From Kitasatospora aureofaciens (GTDB taxonomy: Bacteria; Actinomycetota; Actinomycetes; Streptomycetales; Streptomycetaceae): a stretch of 64,000 bases of DNA. Numbering within the stretch: the stretch's first letter is position 1; the number at the start of each line of letters is the position of its first letter. This document shows, one piece after another, positions 1 through 7,719 of this stretch. The notes under the pieces are model-generated. The model worked only from the letters and a program-made list of their open reading frames with translations, made no database searches and was not told the DNA's origin. The stretch covers positions 61,568 to 125,567 of the forward strand of contig NZ_JAHTKP010000022.1 in NCBI RefSeq assembly GCF_019192735.1, in the 5' to 3' direction. The position numbers and the translations under genes were made by a program.

Positions 1-2
1 AG

Positions 3-626
3 CCCGATCTGCCCGCAATAGCGCGTAGATTGGAGAGGAGCATGAGCCGCCGAGCCGACCAGCTGCCCGACAGTGAGGAACGCTTCATCACCACAGTGCT
101 CGCCGAGATTCCCGGCGACGAGCCCGTGGTCCGCATCGTCAACTGCGGTCACCCCCCGCCACTGCTCATCGACCGGGGCCAGGTCAGCGAACTGGCCCCG
201 TGGGATCCGTCACCGCCTCTCAACCTCGGTGTGCTACTCGGCGGCGACTACCACGTCGACGTGGAGCCCTTCCGTCCGGGCGACCAACTGCTGCTGTACA
301 CCGACGGCGTGACCGAGACCCGCGACCGCACCGGCGCCTTCTACCCGCTCACCCAGCGCGTCCGCAACTGGACCGCCCTGCCGCCACGCGAGCTTTTGAA
401 CCACCTGCACCAGGACCTGCTCGCGTACAGCGATGCCACCCTCGACGACGACATCGCCGTGCTTGTCGCGCACCGGCTCCCCGACGGGGAGGAGCAGGGC
501 GCACAGACCGAGCCCGCCCAGGATGAGTCGAAGGGCAGGCTCGCCGGCAGCGACCGCGGCGCCGACAACGCGGGGTGGCGGCGCTGGGCCACCCCCCGCG
601 GCAGACCCTCACCGACACCGCACTGA
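3..626 (+). CDS. SpoIIE/PP2C-type serine phosphatase, C-terminal part (5' truncated by window)
   Basis: The reading frame is open from base 3, so the gene starts before the window; the TTG and ATG near position 30-42 lie inside the domain and are probably not starts. The visible part has the end of a PPM-type phosphatase domain: an NCGHPPPLLI strand, LLLYTDGVTETRD with the metal-binding Asp, and LDDDIAVLVAHR near the end. These proteins dephosphorylate anti-sigma-factor antagonists in SpoIIAB/RsbW-like partner switches, usually behind PAS or GAF sensor domains that would lie upstream of the window. A hydrophilic tail of about 45 residues after the domain shows no motif. The family call is firm; the signal sensed is unknown. 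Confidence 0.85.
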   Translation, partial: PDLPAIARRLERSMSRRADQLPDSEERFITTVLAEIPGDEPVVRIVNCGHPPPLLIDRGQVSELAPWDPSPPLNLGVLLGGDYHVDVEPFRPGDQLLLYTDGVTETRDRTGAFYPLTQRVRNWTALPPRELLNHLHQDLLAYSDATLDDDIAVLVAHRLPDGEEQGAQTEPAQDESKGRLAGSDRGADNAGWRRWATPRGRPSPTPH

Positions 627-1061
627 CGCGAACTCACCATTCTAATCCGAGAGTTGCGCGGTGGTCACGTGTGCTCACGTGCGGCGGGCCCGGGCGGTGA
701 ATACCGCACTCAGCACCGCGCTCGGCACCGCGCTCGTCCCCGCGCTCGACCCCGGGGCGCCCTACGGCCCGTCAGAACGAGGCTCGGCGCACTACCGCGT
801 CACCAGTGCTGCGGGCGCCATTCGAAGAGCAGGATGGTCGCGTCGTCCCGCAGTCGGTTGCAATGGTGGTCGAGGATGGCGTGGATGAGCAGCCGCAGCG
901 GCGCTCCGGCTGGCGGCATTCCGGCGCCGATCCCGACTGGACCCTGCCACACGTGGCCAAACATGAGACTCACCGAGCCCTCACGAGCAGGGCCGGGCCG
1001 GGCCGCCTGCGCGGGCGCAGGCGCAGGCGGCCGATCGGGCTGGCCGGCGGCGGGTGGCGAT
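627..1061. other. gene-poor interval with a phosphatase relic
   Basis: No intact gene is seen. The left part has two TCACGTG copies about 13 bases apart near 665-680 and three near-copies of CACCGCGCTCG near 714-750. The right part holds the phosphatase relic listed separately at 800-898. The other open frames look like GC-rich shadows. Confidence 0.5.
800..898 (-). pseudogene. relic of the C-terminus of a SpoIIE-type phosphatase
   Basis: The minus strand encodes a stretch ending in DHHCNRLRDDATILLFEWRP before a stop at 800-802. This is the usual last strand of Streptomyces SpoIIE-family phosphatases, where RDDATxLLxEW is the final metal-binding motif. Only about 32 residues match. The sequence upstream in the same frame has no GHPPP or YTDG motif, so the rest of the gene has been lost. 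It faces the intact phosphatase at 3-626 tail to tail, which suggests decay of a former paralogue. Confidence 0.5.
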
Positions 1062-1853
1062 TCAGGGGCGGGTGGCGGTGATGACGGTCGCGTCGAGGTC
1101 CTCGCACCAGGAGGTGGCGGCGTCGAGGCCGGCGGCGCGGGCGACGGTGAGGGCGTCGAGGGTCTGGCGTTCGCTGGTCTCGAAGAGCAGGGAGCCGCCG
1201 GGGGCCAGCCAGTGCGGGGCGTCGGCGGTGACGCGGCGCAGGACGTCGAGGCCGTCGGTGCCGCCGTCGAGGGCGGGCACGGACTCGTGGAGGCGGGCCT
1301 CGGGGGGCAGGAGGCCGATGTCGGCGGTGGGGACGTAGGGGACGTTGGCGAGCAGGACGTCGATCCGGCCGTGGAGGTCGGTGGGCAGCGCGGCGAAGAG
1401 GTCACCGTCGTAGGCCCGGCCGCCGTACGGGGCGAGGTTGCGGCGGGCGCAGCGGACGGCGGCCGGGTCGACGTCGGCGGCGTGCAGCTCGACCGGGTGC
1501 GGAACGGCGGCGGCGAGGGCGGCGCCGAGGGCGCCGCTGCCGCAGCAGAGGTCGACGACCAGCGCGTCCGGGCCGGTGAGCGCGGTGGCCGTGGCGACGA
1601 GGAACTCGCTGCGGCGGCGAGGGACGAAGACGCCCGGGTCGACGGCGATCCGCAGGCCCGCGAACTCGGCCCAGCCGACGACGTGTTCCAGCGGGTGGCC
1701 CTCGGCGCGGGCGCGGACCTTCGCGGCGAGGTCGGCCGGGGTGGCGGCGGCGCCGAGGAGGATGCGTGCCTCGTCCTCGGCGAAGACGCACCCGGCGGCC
1801 CGGAGGCGGGACACCACGGAGGAACGGAGGGTGGCGGAAGGAAAGACCGACAA
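1062..1853 (-). CDS. PrmC/HemK-related protein-glutamine N5-methyltransferase-like protein
   Basis: A 263-residue class I SAM-dependent methyltransferase. VVDLCCGSGALGAALA is motif I (SAM binding) and the acidic motif II follows in HAADVDPAA. The catalytic signature reads NVPY, where true PrmC has NPPY; this is the pattern of the actinobacterial PrmC-related subfamily, whose substrate is unproven. The start is uncertain: TTG at 1853 has a weak AGGGG five bases upstream, while in-frame GTG codons at 1817 and 1814 have no ribosome site. It lies downstream of ligA on the same strand, 330 bp away, so probably a separate transcript. Confidence 0.8.
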   Translation of the reverse strand: MSVFPSATLRSSVVSRLRAAGCVFAEDEARILLGAAATPADLAAKVRARAEGHPLEHVVGWAEFAGLRIAVDPGVFVPRRRSEFLVATATALTGPDALVVDLCCGSGALGAALAAAVPHPVELHAADVDPAAVRCARRNLAPYGGRAYDGDLFAALPTDLHGRIDVLLANVPYVPTADIGLLPPEARLHESVPALDGGTDGLDVLRRVTADAPHWLAPGGSLLFETSERQTLDALTVARAAGLDAATSWCEDLDATVITATRP

Positions 1854-2100
1854 GAGAACCCCTACAGGGAATCGAGAAGAAGCTGAACGACTCCGTCAGG
1901 GCCCCGCGAGGACCGTCGCCGCGTGGGCGCGGTCGCGTTACACGCGCGACGCGCCGCCCGTACGGCCGGACCCGGGGAGCACCCGCTCGGACATACCGGT
2001 AATGGGTCTCACCTCCCTGAGTCGCGGTCATTCTCGGCGTCGGCCACCCTACCGCACGGGCGCATCGGGCCGATCTTCGCCGTCGGCCGAGGCCGGGCAA
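1854..2100. other. intergenic region before the tandem array
   Basis: This stretch lies between ligA and the PrmC-like gene and presumably carries the latter's promoter on the minus strand. No convincing -10/-35 pair, terminator or conserved ORF was seen. Confidence 0.4.
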
Positions 2101-2180
2101 GGTCGGTCGACGTCGGCCAGGGTCGGTCGACGTCAGCCAGGGTCGGTCGACGTCAGCCAGGGTCGGTCGACGTCAGCCAG
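2101..2180. repeat. 20-bp tandem repeat, four units, abutting the ligA stop codon
   Basis: Four contiguous copies of GGTCGGTCGACGTCAGCCAG lie at 2101, 2121, 2141 and 2161; the first differs by one base (CGTCGG for CGTCAG). Each unit contains the palindrome GTCGAC. The array ends two bases before the TCA complement of the ligA stop. A unit of 20 is not a multiple of 3, so coding constraint is unlikely. Confidence 0.95.
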
Positions 2181-2182
2181 GG

Positions 2183-4237
2183 TCAGCTCAGGTCGAGCTG
2201 GTCGGCGACCAGGACGGCGAACTCCTCGGGGGTCACGATCCGGATGCCGAGCTCCTCGGCCTTGGCCCGCTTGGAGCCGGCCTTCTCCCCCGCGACGAGC
2301 AGGGTGGTGCGCTTGGAGACGGAGGACGAAGCCTTGCCGCCGGCGCGCTCGATGAGCTCGTTCATCGCGTTCCGGGAGAGGTCGGCGAGGGCGCCGGTCA
2401 TCGCGCCAGTGACGACGACGCTCTCGCCGGTGAGCGGGCCCTCGGCGGCAGCTTCCGCGGAAGAGGCGGCGGCGGGTGCGGTCGGCTCGGTGACGGCCGT
2501 CCCGATGCCATGGGCCGCGAGCTTGTCCAACAGTGGTGCCACGTCCGCGAGTTCGGCGACGATCACGGCGGCCTTCTCGGCGCCGATGCCGTCCACGCCC
2601 GCCAGCGCCTCGGCGTTGGCGGCCCGGATGGCGGCCATGCTGCCGAAGTGCGCGGCGATCCGGCGGGACATGGTGCGGCCGGTGCCGCGGATGCCGAGCC
2701 CGCAGAACACCCGGTTCAGCGGCCGACTGCGGGCAGTCTCGATGGCGGCGAGCAGGTTGTCGGCGCTGGTCTCGCCCATCCGGTCGAGCGTGAGCAGTTG
2801 CTCCTTGGTGAGCGTGAACAGGTCGGCGATGTCGGCGACCAGGCCGGTCTCGACCAGCTGGACGGCCCGGGTGCCGCCGAGCCCCTCGATGTCGAGCTGG
2901 TCGCGCCCGGCCGCGTAGATCACCGAGGCGACGGCCTGGCAACCCCGGCCGCGCACGCAGCGCCACCGCTGCTCGGAGGTGTCGATCGCGTCGCCGCAGC
3001 GCGGGCAGACCTCCGGGAAGACGATCGGCTCCTCGCTTCCGGTGCGCTGGTCGGCGAGCGGCGCCTCGACGCGCGGGATGACGTCGCCGGCCCGGTAGAC
3101 GAACACCTGGTCGCCGATCATCAGGCCCCGACGCTCGATGTCGGCCGGATTGTGCAGCGTCGCGTACGTGACGGTGACGCCGTCGATCACGACCGGTTCG
3201 AGGACGGCGCGGGGCGCGATGATCCCGGTGCGACCGACGTTCCACTCGACGGCGAGCAGGCGGGTGACCTTGTGCTGCGCCTGGAGCTTGCGGGCGACGG
3301 CCCAGCGCGGCGCGCGGGAGCCGGAGCCGGCCTCATCCTGGTCGGCCACCGCGTCCGCCTTGACGACGACGCCGTCGATGCCGAACGGCAGCGAGGCTCG
3401 CAAGGCGGCGATCTCGTCGATGCGCTGCTGCGCCTCGGCCAGGGTGGCGCAGCGGCGGGGCGCGGCGTCCGTGGTGGCGGCGGTGTTGACGCCGAGGTCG
3501 GCGAGGCGGGCCAGCAGGTCGGCGTGGTCGAGACCGGGGACGCCGGGGAGCCCGGGGAGGCCGAGGGCGTCGTAGGCGAAGAAGGTGAGCTCGACGCGGT
3601 AGGGGCGGTCCTTGGCCCGTAGGGTGCCGGCGGCGCCGCTGCGCGGGTGGGCGAAGGGGGTGGCGCCGTGGGCGGTGCGGACGGCGTTGGCCTGCTCGAA
3701 CTGCTCGTGGGTGAGCAGGACTTCGCCGCGCAGCTCGACGTCGAGCGGCTCGACGAGCTGCGCGGGCAGGCCGAGGACGGCGTCGGCGGCGTGGGTGATG
3801 TCCTCCCCCGCCAGGCCGTCACCGCGGGTGAGCATCTGCGTGAGGCGGCCGGCCCGGTAGCGGGCTGCGACGGCGAGGCCGTCCAGCTTCGGCTCGACGC
3901 ACCAGGCGGCGGCCGGGCGGCCGAGGCGGCGCTCCAGGCCGGCCGCCCAGGACTCCAGCTCCTCGGCCGAGAAGACGTTGTCGAGCGAGAGCATCGGGGC
4001 GCTGTGCGGGACGTCGCCGACCACTGCGCCGCCGGCGACCTTGCCGGTCGGCGACTCCGGCAGCGCCTCGTCCGGGTGCTCGCGCTCGTACGCCTCGACC
4101 GCGCGGACCAGGGCGTCGTACTCGTCGTCGCCGAGCGGGGTGTCGCCGTCGGCGTAGTACGCCGCGGCGGCCCGGACCGCGGTGGCGACGGCGTCGGCGT
4201 AGGCCTCCGGGGAGGTCAGGGCTGCGGGAGAGGCCAT
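2183..4237 (-). CDS. ligA: NAD-dependent DNA ligase
   Basis: Seals 3'-OH/5'-phosphate nicks in duplex DNA using NAD+. The 684-residue protein has the Ia region at the N-terminus (YYADGDTPLGDDEYD), the adenylation lysine in CVEPKLDGLAV (Lys117), RGEVLL and the GxR motif AHPRSGAAGTLR. A four-Cys zinc finger (CPRC then two more Cys around WRCVRGRGC), HhH repeats and a C-terminal BRCT domain beginning GPLTGESVVVTGAMTG follow. All catalytic parts are intact. The start at 4237 has AAGGA ten bases upstream; an ATG at 4255 would add six residues (MKDAAT). The tandem array follows directly downstream. Streptomycetes often carry two ligA paralogues; which one this is cannot be decided here. Confidence 0.93.
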   Translation of the reverse strand: MASPAALTSPEAYADAVATAVRAAAAYYADGDTPLGDDEYDALVRAVEAYEREHPDEALPESPTGKVAGGAVVGDVPHSAPMLSLDNVFSAEELESWAAGLERRLGRPAAAWCVEPKLDGLAVAARYRAGRLTQMLTRGDGLAGEDITHAADAVLGLPAQLVEPLDVELRGEVLLTHEQFEQANAVRTAHGATPFAHPRSGAAGTLRAKDRPYRVELTFFAYDALGLPGLPGVPGLDHADLLARLADLGVNTAATTDAAPRRCATLAEAQQRIDEIAALRASLPFGIDGVVVKADAVADQDEAGSGSRAPRWAVARKLQAQHKVTRLLAVEWNVGRTGIIAPRAVLEPVVIDGVTVTYATLHNPADIERRGLMIGDQVFVYRAGDVIPRVEAPLADQRTGSEEPIVFPEVCPRCGDAIDTSEQRWRCVRGRGCQAVASVIYAAGRDQLDIEGLGGTRAVQLVETGLVADIADLFTLTKEQLLTLDRMGETSADNLLAAIETARSRPLNRVFCGLGIRGTGRTMSRRIAAHFGSMAAIRAANAEALAGVDGIGAEKAAVIVAELADVAPLLDKLAAHGIGTAVTEPTAPAAASSAEAAAEGPLTGESVVVTGAMTGALADLSRNAMNELIERAGGKASSSVSKRTTLLVAGEKAGSKRAKAEELGIRIVTPEEFAVLVADQLDLS

Positions 4238-4341
4238 GGTGGCTGCGTCCTTCATACCGCCATCATGGCGACTGGCACTGACATTGATGCTGATACGGCG
4301 TCCGGTGTTCGGCCCGTCCAGAGGAGTCAGGGCTATGCAGG

Positions 4342-5028
4342 CTACGCGGGGACGCTTGTCAGCGGCCTGGTCCGGTAGGTGCCCGAGGCGCCCGGGGGGA
4401 CGAGGCAGGGCAGCAGCCACTCCCACAATGCGCCGACCCGGCGGGCCCGCTCCTCGCGCGAGCAGCCCTCGCTGAAGACGACCTCCAGCCCGCACGCGGC
4501 CGTCACCACCAGGGTCTCCGGCCCGACGCCGCCCGGGCGGTCGTGCAGTTCACCGGCCCGCCGCGCGCCGGACAGTAGGTCCTGGACCACGCCGGCCCAC
4601 ACGCCGTGGAAGCCCTGCGTCCCCGCCACGGGCGCCCCTGTCACCTGCGCCCCCATGGCCGCGGCGACCGGCGCAGCCTCCCCCAGCCACGCACCGCCCT
4701 CCCGGCCAAGCCGGAACGCGGCCCGGATCACCGCGTCCGACCCCAGCGCGTCGACCAGCCAGTAGCCCGAGTCGATCAACGCCTGGAGCGGGGACGAGGT
4801 CGTGCGCAGGGTGCTGCACGCGTCGCGCAGCGTTCCCTCGGCCTGCTCCAGCACCGCCCGCGCCAACTCCTCCTTCGACGCGAAGTGGAAGTACAGCGCC
4901 CCCTTCGTCACTCCGGCCGCGCCCGCGATCTCGCCGAGCGTCGCACCCGCATAACCGCAGCGGTCGAACAGCACCGCCCCCGCCTCCATCAGACGCCCCC
5001 GCGTCCGCTCCGCCCTCTCCTGTGCCAC
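4342..5028 (-). CDS. TetR regulator, gamma-butyrolactone-receptor (ArpA/ScbR) type
   Basis: A 228-residue repressor-type protein with an N-terminal HTH containing TKGALYFHFASKEELARAVL, the hallmark of the ArpA/ScbR/BarA group that binds gamma-butyrolactones and controls antibiotic clusters. A Trp at the place of the ligand-pocket Trp of ArpA is present in FHGVWAGVVQDLL. The GTG start at 5028 was chosen because the conserved part begins just after it (VAQERAERTRG) and AGGGAGGGG and GAGGGA lie upstream; longer starts would run into the SARP relic. A second homologue at 5463-6161 points the same way. No AfsA-type synthase is seen in the window, so it may be an orphan or pseudo-receptor. Confidence 0.85.
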   Translation of the reverse strand: MAQERAERTRGRLMEAGAVLFDRCGYAGATLGEIAGAAGVTKGALYFHFASKEELARAVLEQAEGTLRDACSTLRTTSSPLQALIDSGYWLVDALGSDAVIRAAFRLGREGGAWLGEAAPVAAAMGAQVTGAPVAGTQGFHGVWAGVVQDLLSGARRAGELHDRPGGVGPETLVVTAACGLEVVFSEGCSREERARRVGALWEWLLPCLVPPGASGTYRTRPLTSVPA

Positions 5029-5172
5029 CCGTCCCTCAACCCCTCCCTGCAGCAAGCCCGTTCCGTTCACACCCGGGCAACGACCAGACGGGCGAGACGT
5101 TTTCACCCGAACCGTTGTCATGCAACGCGAACACCGGCCTTGGGCGCTACCCCCATCGGGCTTTCGGGCTGG

Positions 5173-5268
5173 CGGGTTCATGCCCAACTCGCCTGCCAGA
5201 GTGACACGGAGGCGTTGGTGGACCTCCAGCGCCTCCCCGCTTCGGCCAGAGCAGTGCAGAGCCGGCAT
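5173..5268 (-). pseudogene. relic of a SARP-family activator (BTAD domain fragment)
   Basis: The minus strand encodes a segment containing SGRSGEALEVHQRLRVTL and then AGELGMNP. This closely follows the end of the bacterial transcriptional activation domain of SARP regulators, normally ALxxYxRxRxxLxxELGxxPxP. The match stops after the proline and runs on, without a stop, into unrelated sequence leading to the TetR start at 5028. No winged-helix DNA-binding half is present upstream, which is occupied by intergenic DNA and the second receptor. I read it as the debris of a pathway activator once controlled by the flanking receptors. Confidence 0.55.
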
Positions 5269-5339
5269 GCACACCCCCGGGAAGACGGCCGGGACGACCG
5301 CCAGCAGCCACAAACGGGGGTGGGCGGTTTACCTTCTTC

Positions 5340-5364
5340 ACAAAACCGAATGACCTGTTTGTTT
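5340..5364 (-). promoter_or_regulatory. candidate butyrolactone-receptor operator (ARE-like)
   Basis: CAAAACCG-AATGA-CCTGTTTG followed by TTT forms an imperfect inverted repeat of the CAAAC/GTTTG type bound by ArpA/ScbR proteins. It lies between the two receptor genes, about 310 bp upstream of the GTG at 5028 and near the SARP relic. The AT-rich context stands out locally. Binding is an inference. Confidence 0.35.
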
Positions 5365-5462
5365 ATGCGGCCAGGCACGTGCAGATGAGGAACTTTGAGC
5401 AACTGGTCAGCTACTAATCGTGACGACATGCGGGCAATTCGCCCGCCGTTGCACAGGCTTGC

Positions 5463-6161
5463 TCAAACCGCTCGGGCCACCCCGGCCTCGGCGTCGCCAC
5501 CCTCCGCCACCTCGCGAGCCGCCGCCACCTCGGCCACCACCCGGGCGCCGCGGTCCGGGCCCATCTGCAGCGAGCCGAGCACGCCCGACACCGCGACGCT
5601 CGGCATCAAGTGCTGAAACAGCGAGGCCACCCGCCGCTCCAAGTCGGTGCGCCCGGTGAGCTTTTGAGACTGGATCTGCACGCCCGTCCAGGCGGCAGTG
5701 ACCAGCCACGCAGTGTCCGCCGGAGCGACATGCGGAAGCAGTTCGCCGCGCTCACCGGCCGCGACCAGCAGGGCCTCCAGCCGGCCGATCCACCCGGGGA
5801 TCGCGCCGCCGCCGAAGTCGTCGAGCATGTCCTGGCCCAGGGAGAGCCGGGCGCCGGCGCTCAGCAGCGGGTCACGCGGCATCAGATGGGCGACGACCAT
5901 CCCGGTGTCCACGAACTCCTGGAGTTTGCACGCGCGTTCGGGAACCCCGTCCTGGACGAACTGCTCCTCGACCACGCCCTGCGCCAGATCCCGCTTGGAC
6001 GCGAAGTGGAAATAGACCGCACCTCGCGTCACACCGGCCCGGGAGACCACTTCACCGATGGTGGCACCTTCGTAGCCGAACTCGTCGAAGACCGAGGCCG
6101 CCGCCTCCAGGATCAGCCGACGAGTCCGCAGCGCCCGCTCCTGTCGCACCACCGCAACCAC
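5463..6161 (-). CDS. TetR regulator, gamma-butyrolactone-receptor (ArpA/ScbR) type
   Basis: A 232-residue second member of the ArpA/ScbR group. The HTH includes FDEFGYEGATIGEVVSRAG and TRGAVYFHFASKRDLAQGVV. A Trp matching the ArpA ligand-pocket Trp occurs in IPGWIGRLEALLVAAGERGE, with the usual GEL after it. The GTG start at 6161 is provisional: GGGCGG lies just upstream and in-frame GTG codons follow within four residues. An ARE-like element sits 23-50 bases upstream, consistent with autoregulation. The pair of receptors plus a SARP relic looks like the regulatory edge of a secondary-metabolite cluster, but no biosynthetic genes remain next to it. Confidence 0.85.
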   Translation of the reverse strand: MVAVVRQERALRTRRLILEAAASVFDEFGYEGATIGEVVSRAGVTRGAVYFHFASKRDLAQGVVEEQFVQDGVPERACKLQEFVDTGMVVAHLMPRDPLLSAGARLSLGQDMLDDFGGGAIPGWIGRLEALLVAAGERGELLPHVAPADTAWLVTAAWTGVQIQSQKLTGRTDLERRVASLFQHLMPSVAVSGVLGSLQMGPDRGARVVAEVAAAREVAEGGDAEAGVARAV

Positions 6162-6183
6162 CCGCCCTGACGTTCACCCCGGG

Positions 6184-6210
6184 AAAACAAAACCAAACAC
6201 CCCGTATCTT
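6184..6210 (-). promoter_or_regulatory. candidate ARE-like operator upstream of the second receptor
   Basis: On the minus strand this reads AGATACGGGGTGTTTGG then TTTTGTTTT. The GATAC...GTTTG layout resembles autoregulatory elements of butyrolactone receptors. It is 23-49 bases before the GTG at 6161, where an autorepressor would act. The inverted repeat is poor, so the call is tentative. Confidence 0.35.
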
Positions 6211-6365
6211 AGCTACCGGCGGTCCAAGGGCTACAAGGTGACGTCGCGGAATCACCCCAAGCCCCTTCTCTCCCACTCGGCTCCTCCACCTCGTGAATAC
6301 CGGTCGACGGCTTGCCGGAACGAACCCGAACAGAACGAGAACCAGCAGAACGAAGGAGCCCCGTC

Positions 6366-6854
6366 ATGACCCCCACCACCGGCCACAAGACCCGCATCGA
6401 GGCGGACCCGGCGCTGCCCACCATCCGGATCGTCCGTGAGTTCGACGCCCCGAAGGCGCGGGTGTTCCGGGCCTGGATCGAGCCCGAGCTGGTCGCCCAG
6501 TGGCTCGGCCCCAAGGACCTCGACATGAAGATCGATGCCTGGGACGCCCGCACCGGCGGCAGCTACCAGTACTCCATGCACCGCGAGGGCCAGGAGGTTG
6601 CCGCCTTCTACGGCTCGTTCCACGAGGTCCGGCCGGACACCCGGCTCGTCCAGACCTTCACCTTCGAGGGTGTGCCGGACAGCGTCTCGCTGGACACCGC
6701 CGTGTTCGAGCCGGTCGGGGACGGCCGCACCCGCGTCACTGTGCTGTCGGTGGTCAACAGCCTGGTCGCGCGCGACGCGATCCTCGCGAGCGGAATGGAG
6801 CGCGGTGTCGTCGAGGGCTACCGGAAGCTGGACGCCCTGCTCGCTTCGGCCTGA
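6366..6854 (+). CDS. SRPBCC (AHSA1-like) domain protein
   Basis: A 162-residue single-domain protein of the START/SRPBCC fold, AHSA1 branch. IRIVREFDAPKARVFRAWIE opens the first strand and helix, and WLGPKDLDMKIDAWDARTGG follows as in YndB/CalC-like proteins. Such proteins bind hydrophobic ligands or act as small lyases, cyclases or self-sacrificing resistance proteins; the ligand is unknown. ATG at 6366 has GAAGGAG eight bases upstream, which rules out the longer frame. Members often sit beside an ArsR regulator; none is present here. Confidence 0.8.
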   Translation: MTPTTGHKTRIEADPALPTIRIVREFDAPKARVFRAWIEPELVAQWLGPKDLDMKIDAWDARTGGSYQYSMHREGQEVAAFYGSFHEVRPDTRLVQTFTFEGVPDSVSLDTAVFEPVGDGRTRVTVLSVVNSLVARDAILASGMERGVVEGYRKLDALLASA

Positions 6855-6883
6855 CGTTCGCGAGCCCCCGGGGGCTCTCCCCC

Positions 6884-6952
6884 ATCCGGCTCGCTCAGCG
6901 GGAAGGCGGCGAACACCAGGTCCACCTCGCCGGCCCGCAAGAGGCGTATCCG
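6884..6952 (-). pseudogene. probable fragment of a LysR-type substrate-binding domain
   Basis: The minus strand encodes RLLRAGEVDLVFAAFPLSEP, which follows the LLxGxVDxxxxxxPxxxPxL pattern of LysR ligand-binding domains. No HTH or further domain parts are nearby; the sequence on its 5' side is the plus-strand NTF2-like fragment. It looks like one side of a recombination junction. The match is short and the call tentative. Confidence 0.35.
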
Positions 6953-6981
6953 TGCTGACCGCCGCCCCGGCCACGCACGCA

Positions 6982-7095
6982 CTTCTGAAGAACCGCTACG
7001 ACGTCGAGTTGCACCGCGACGGCTCCCGCTGGCTGATGCACCGGATGCGGATCGACAACGTCGGGCTCACTGGCGAACCGCGCGCCATCTTCGGC
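6982..7095 (+). pseudogene. fragment of a SnoaL/NTF2-like protein (C-terminal strands)
   Basis: The plus strand encodes NRYDVELHRDGSRWLMHRM then RIDNVGLTGEPRAIFG. Alternating polar strands ending ...GDPxAIFG are typical of the last strands of NTF2-like (SnoaL-fold) proteins. No start codon or N-terminal half precedes it; the sequence immediately upstream is the LysR-like fragment on the other strand. The frame runs on without a natural stop here, consistent with a relic. Confidence 0.4.
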
Positions 7096-7121
7096 CGAAC
7101 CGAGCGGAGCCACTCCGGCCG

Positions 7122-7526
7122 TCAGGGCAGCACGGCCACCGCCTCCACCTCCACCAACTGGTCGTTGTAGCCCAGCACCGAGACCCCGAGCAGCGTGCTG
7201 GGGGCGTCGTGCTCCCCCATGTACGCCCGGCAGACGTCCCACACCTTCACCAGGTCACCCTGGTCAGAGGACGCCACGTACACCGTCGTCCGGGCGATGT
7301 CGGCCAGGCCCGCGCCCGCGTCCTCCAGCGCGGTTATCAGGTTCCGCATCACCTGATGGGCCTGCCCTTCGTAGTCGCCGACAGCGACCGTCCGCCCCTC
7401 CTCGTCGAGCGGACAGGCGCCAGCGAGCCAGAGCGTACGGACCGGCGCGTCGACGAGGGCCGCATAGGCGTAGTCCACGGCCTGGGCGAGCCGCGTGTTC
7501 CGGATCAACTTGACGGCGCTGCTCAT
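7122..7526 (-). CDS. RidA/YjgF/UK114 family protein
   Basis: A 134-residue Rid-family protein. True RidA members hydrolyse reactive enamines/imines produced by PLP enzymes. The chain has the family core: VDYAYAALVDAPVRTLWLAG, then GDYEGQAHQVMRNLITALED, IARTTVYVAS and VSVLGYNDQLVEVEAVAVLP. The Arg that binds the substrate carboxylate in RidA is normally in a (K/R)xTVYV segment; here IARTTVYV carries Arg, but the C-terminal pattern differs, so it may belong to an Rid2-7 subgroup. ATG at 7526 has GGAGG five bases upstream; the ATG four codons earlier overlaps that site and was rejected. It appears monocistronic. Confidence 0.85.
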   Translation of the reverse strand: MSSAVKLIRNTRLAQAVDYAYAALVDAPVRTLWLAGACPLDEEGRTVAVGDYEGQAHQVMRNLITALEDAGAGLADIARTTVYVASSDQGDLVKVWDVCRAYMGEHDAPSTLLGVSVLGYNDQLVEVEAVAVLP

Positions 7527-7719
7527 GAGGTCCTCCATGGGTCGCGGTCGAACGTTCGCGCCTATCGTTGGCGTCCTCCTGAGTGACCGTCAAACCATTT
7601 ACCAGCGGATTTCCCGCCACTCCAGGGCCCGTACGTCCACGATTCACCATTGCGGGTGATGGCGGGCAGTCGTGCTCGGCCGGGATCCTGGTGATCCGCC
7701 GACACCGAGAGGGTGAGTG

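Noticed and set aside
654..1886. Long plus-strand open frame of 410 codons
   Set aside because: It runs antisense to the PrmC-like gene, is rich in Gly, Ala and Arg and shows no motif; a GC-bias shadow.
2101..2180. CRISPR array at the ligA end
   Set aside because: Units are contiguous without spacers, so it is a tandem repeat and not CRISPR.
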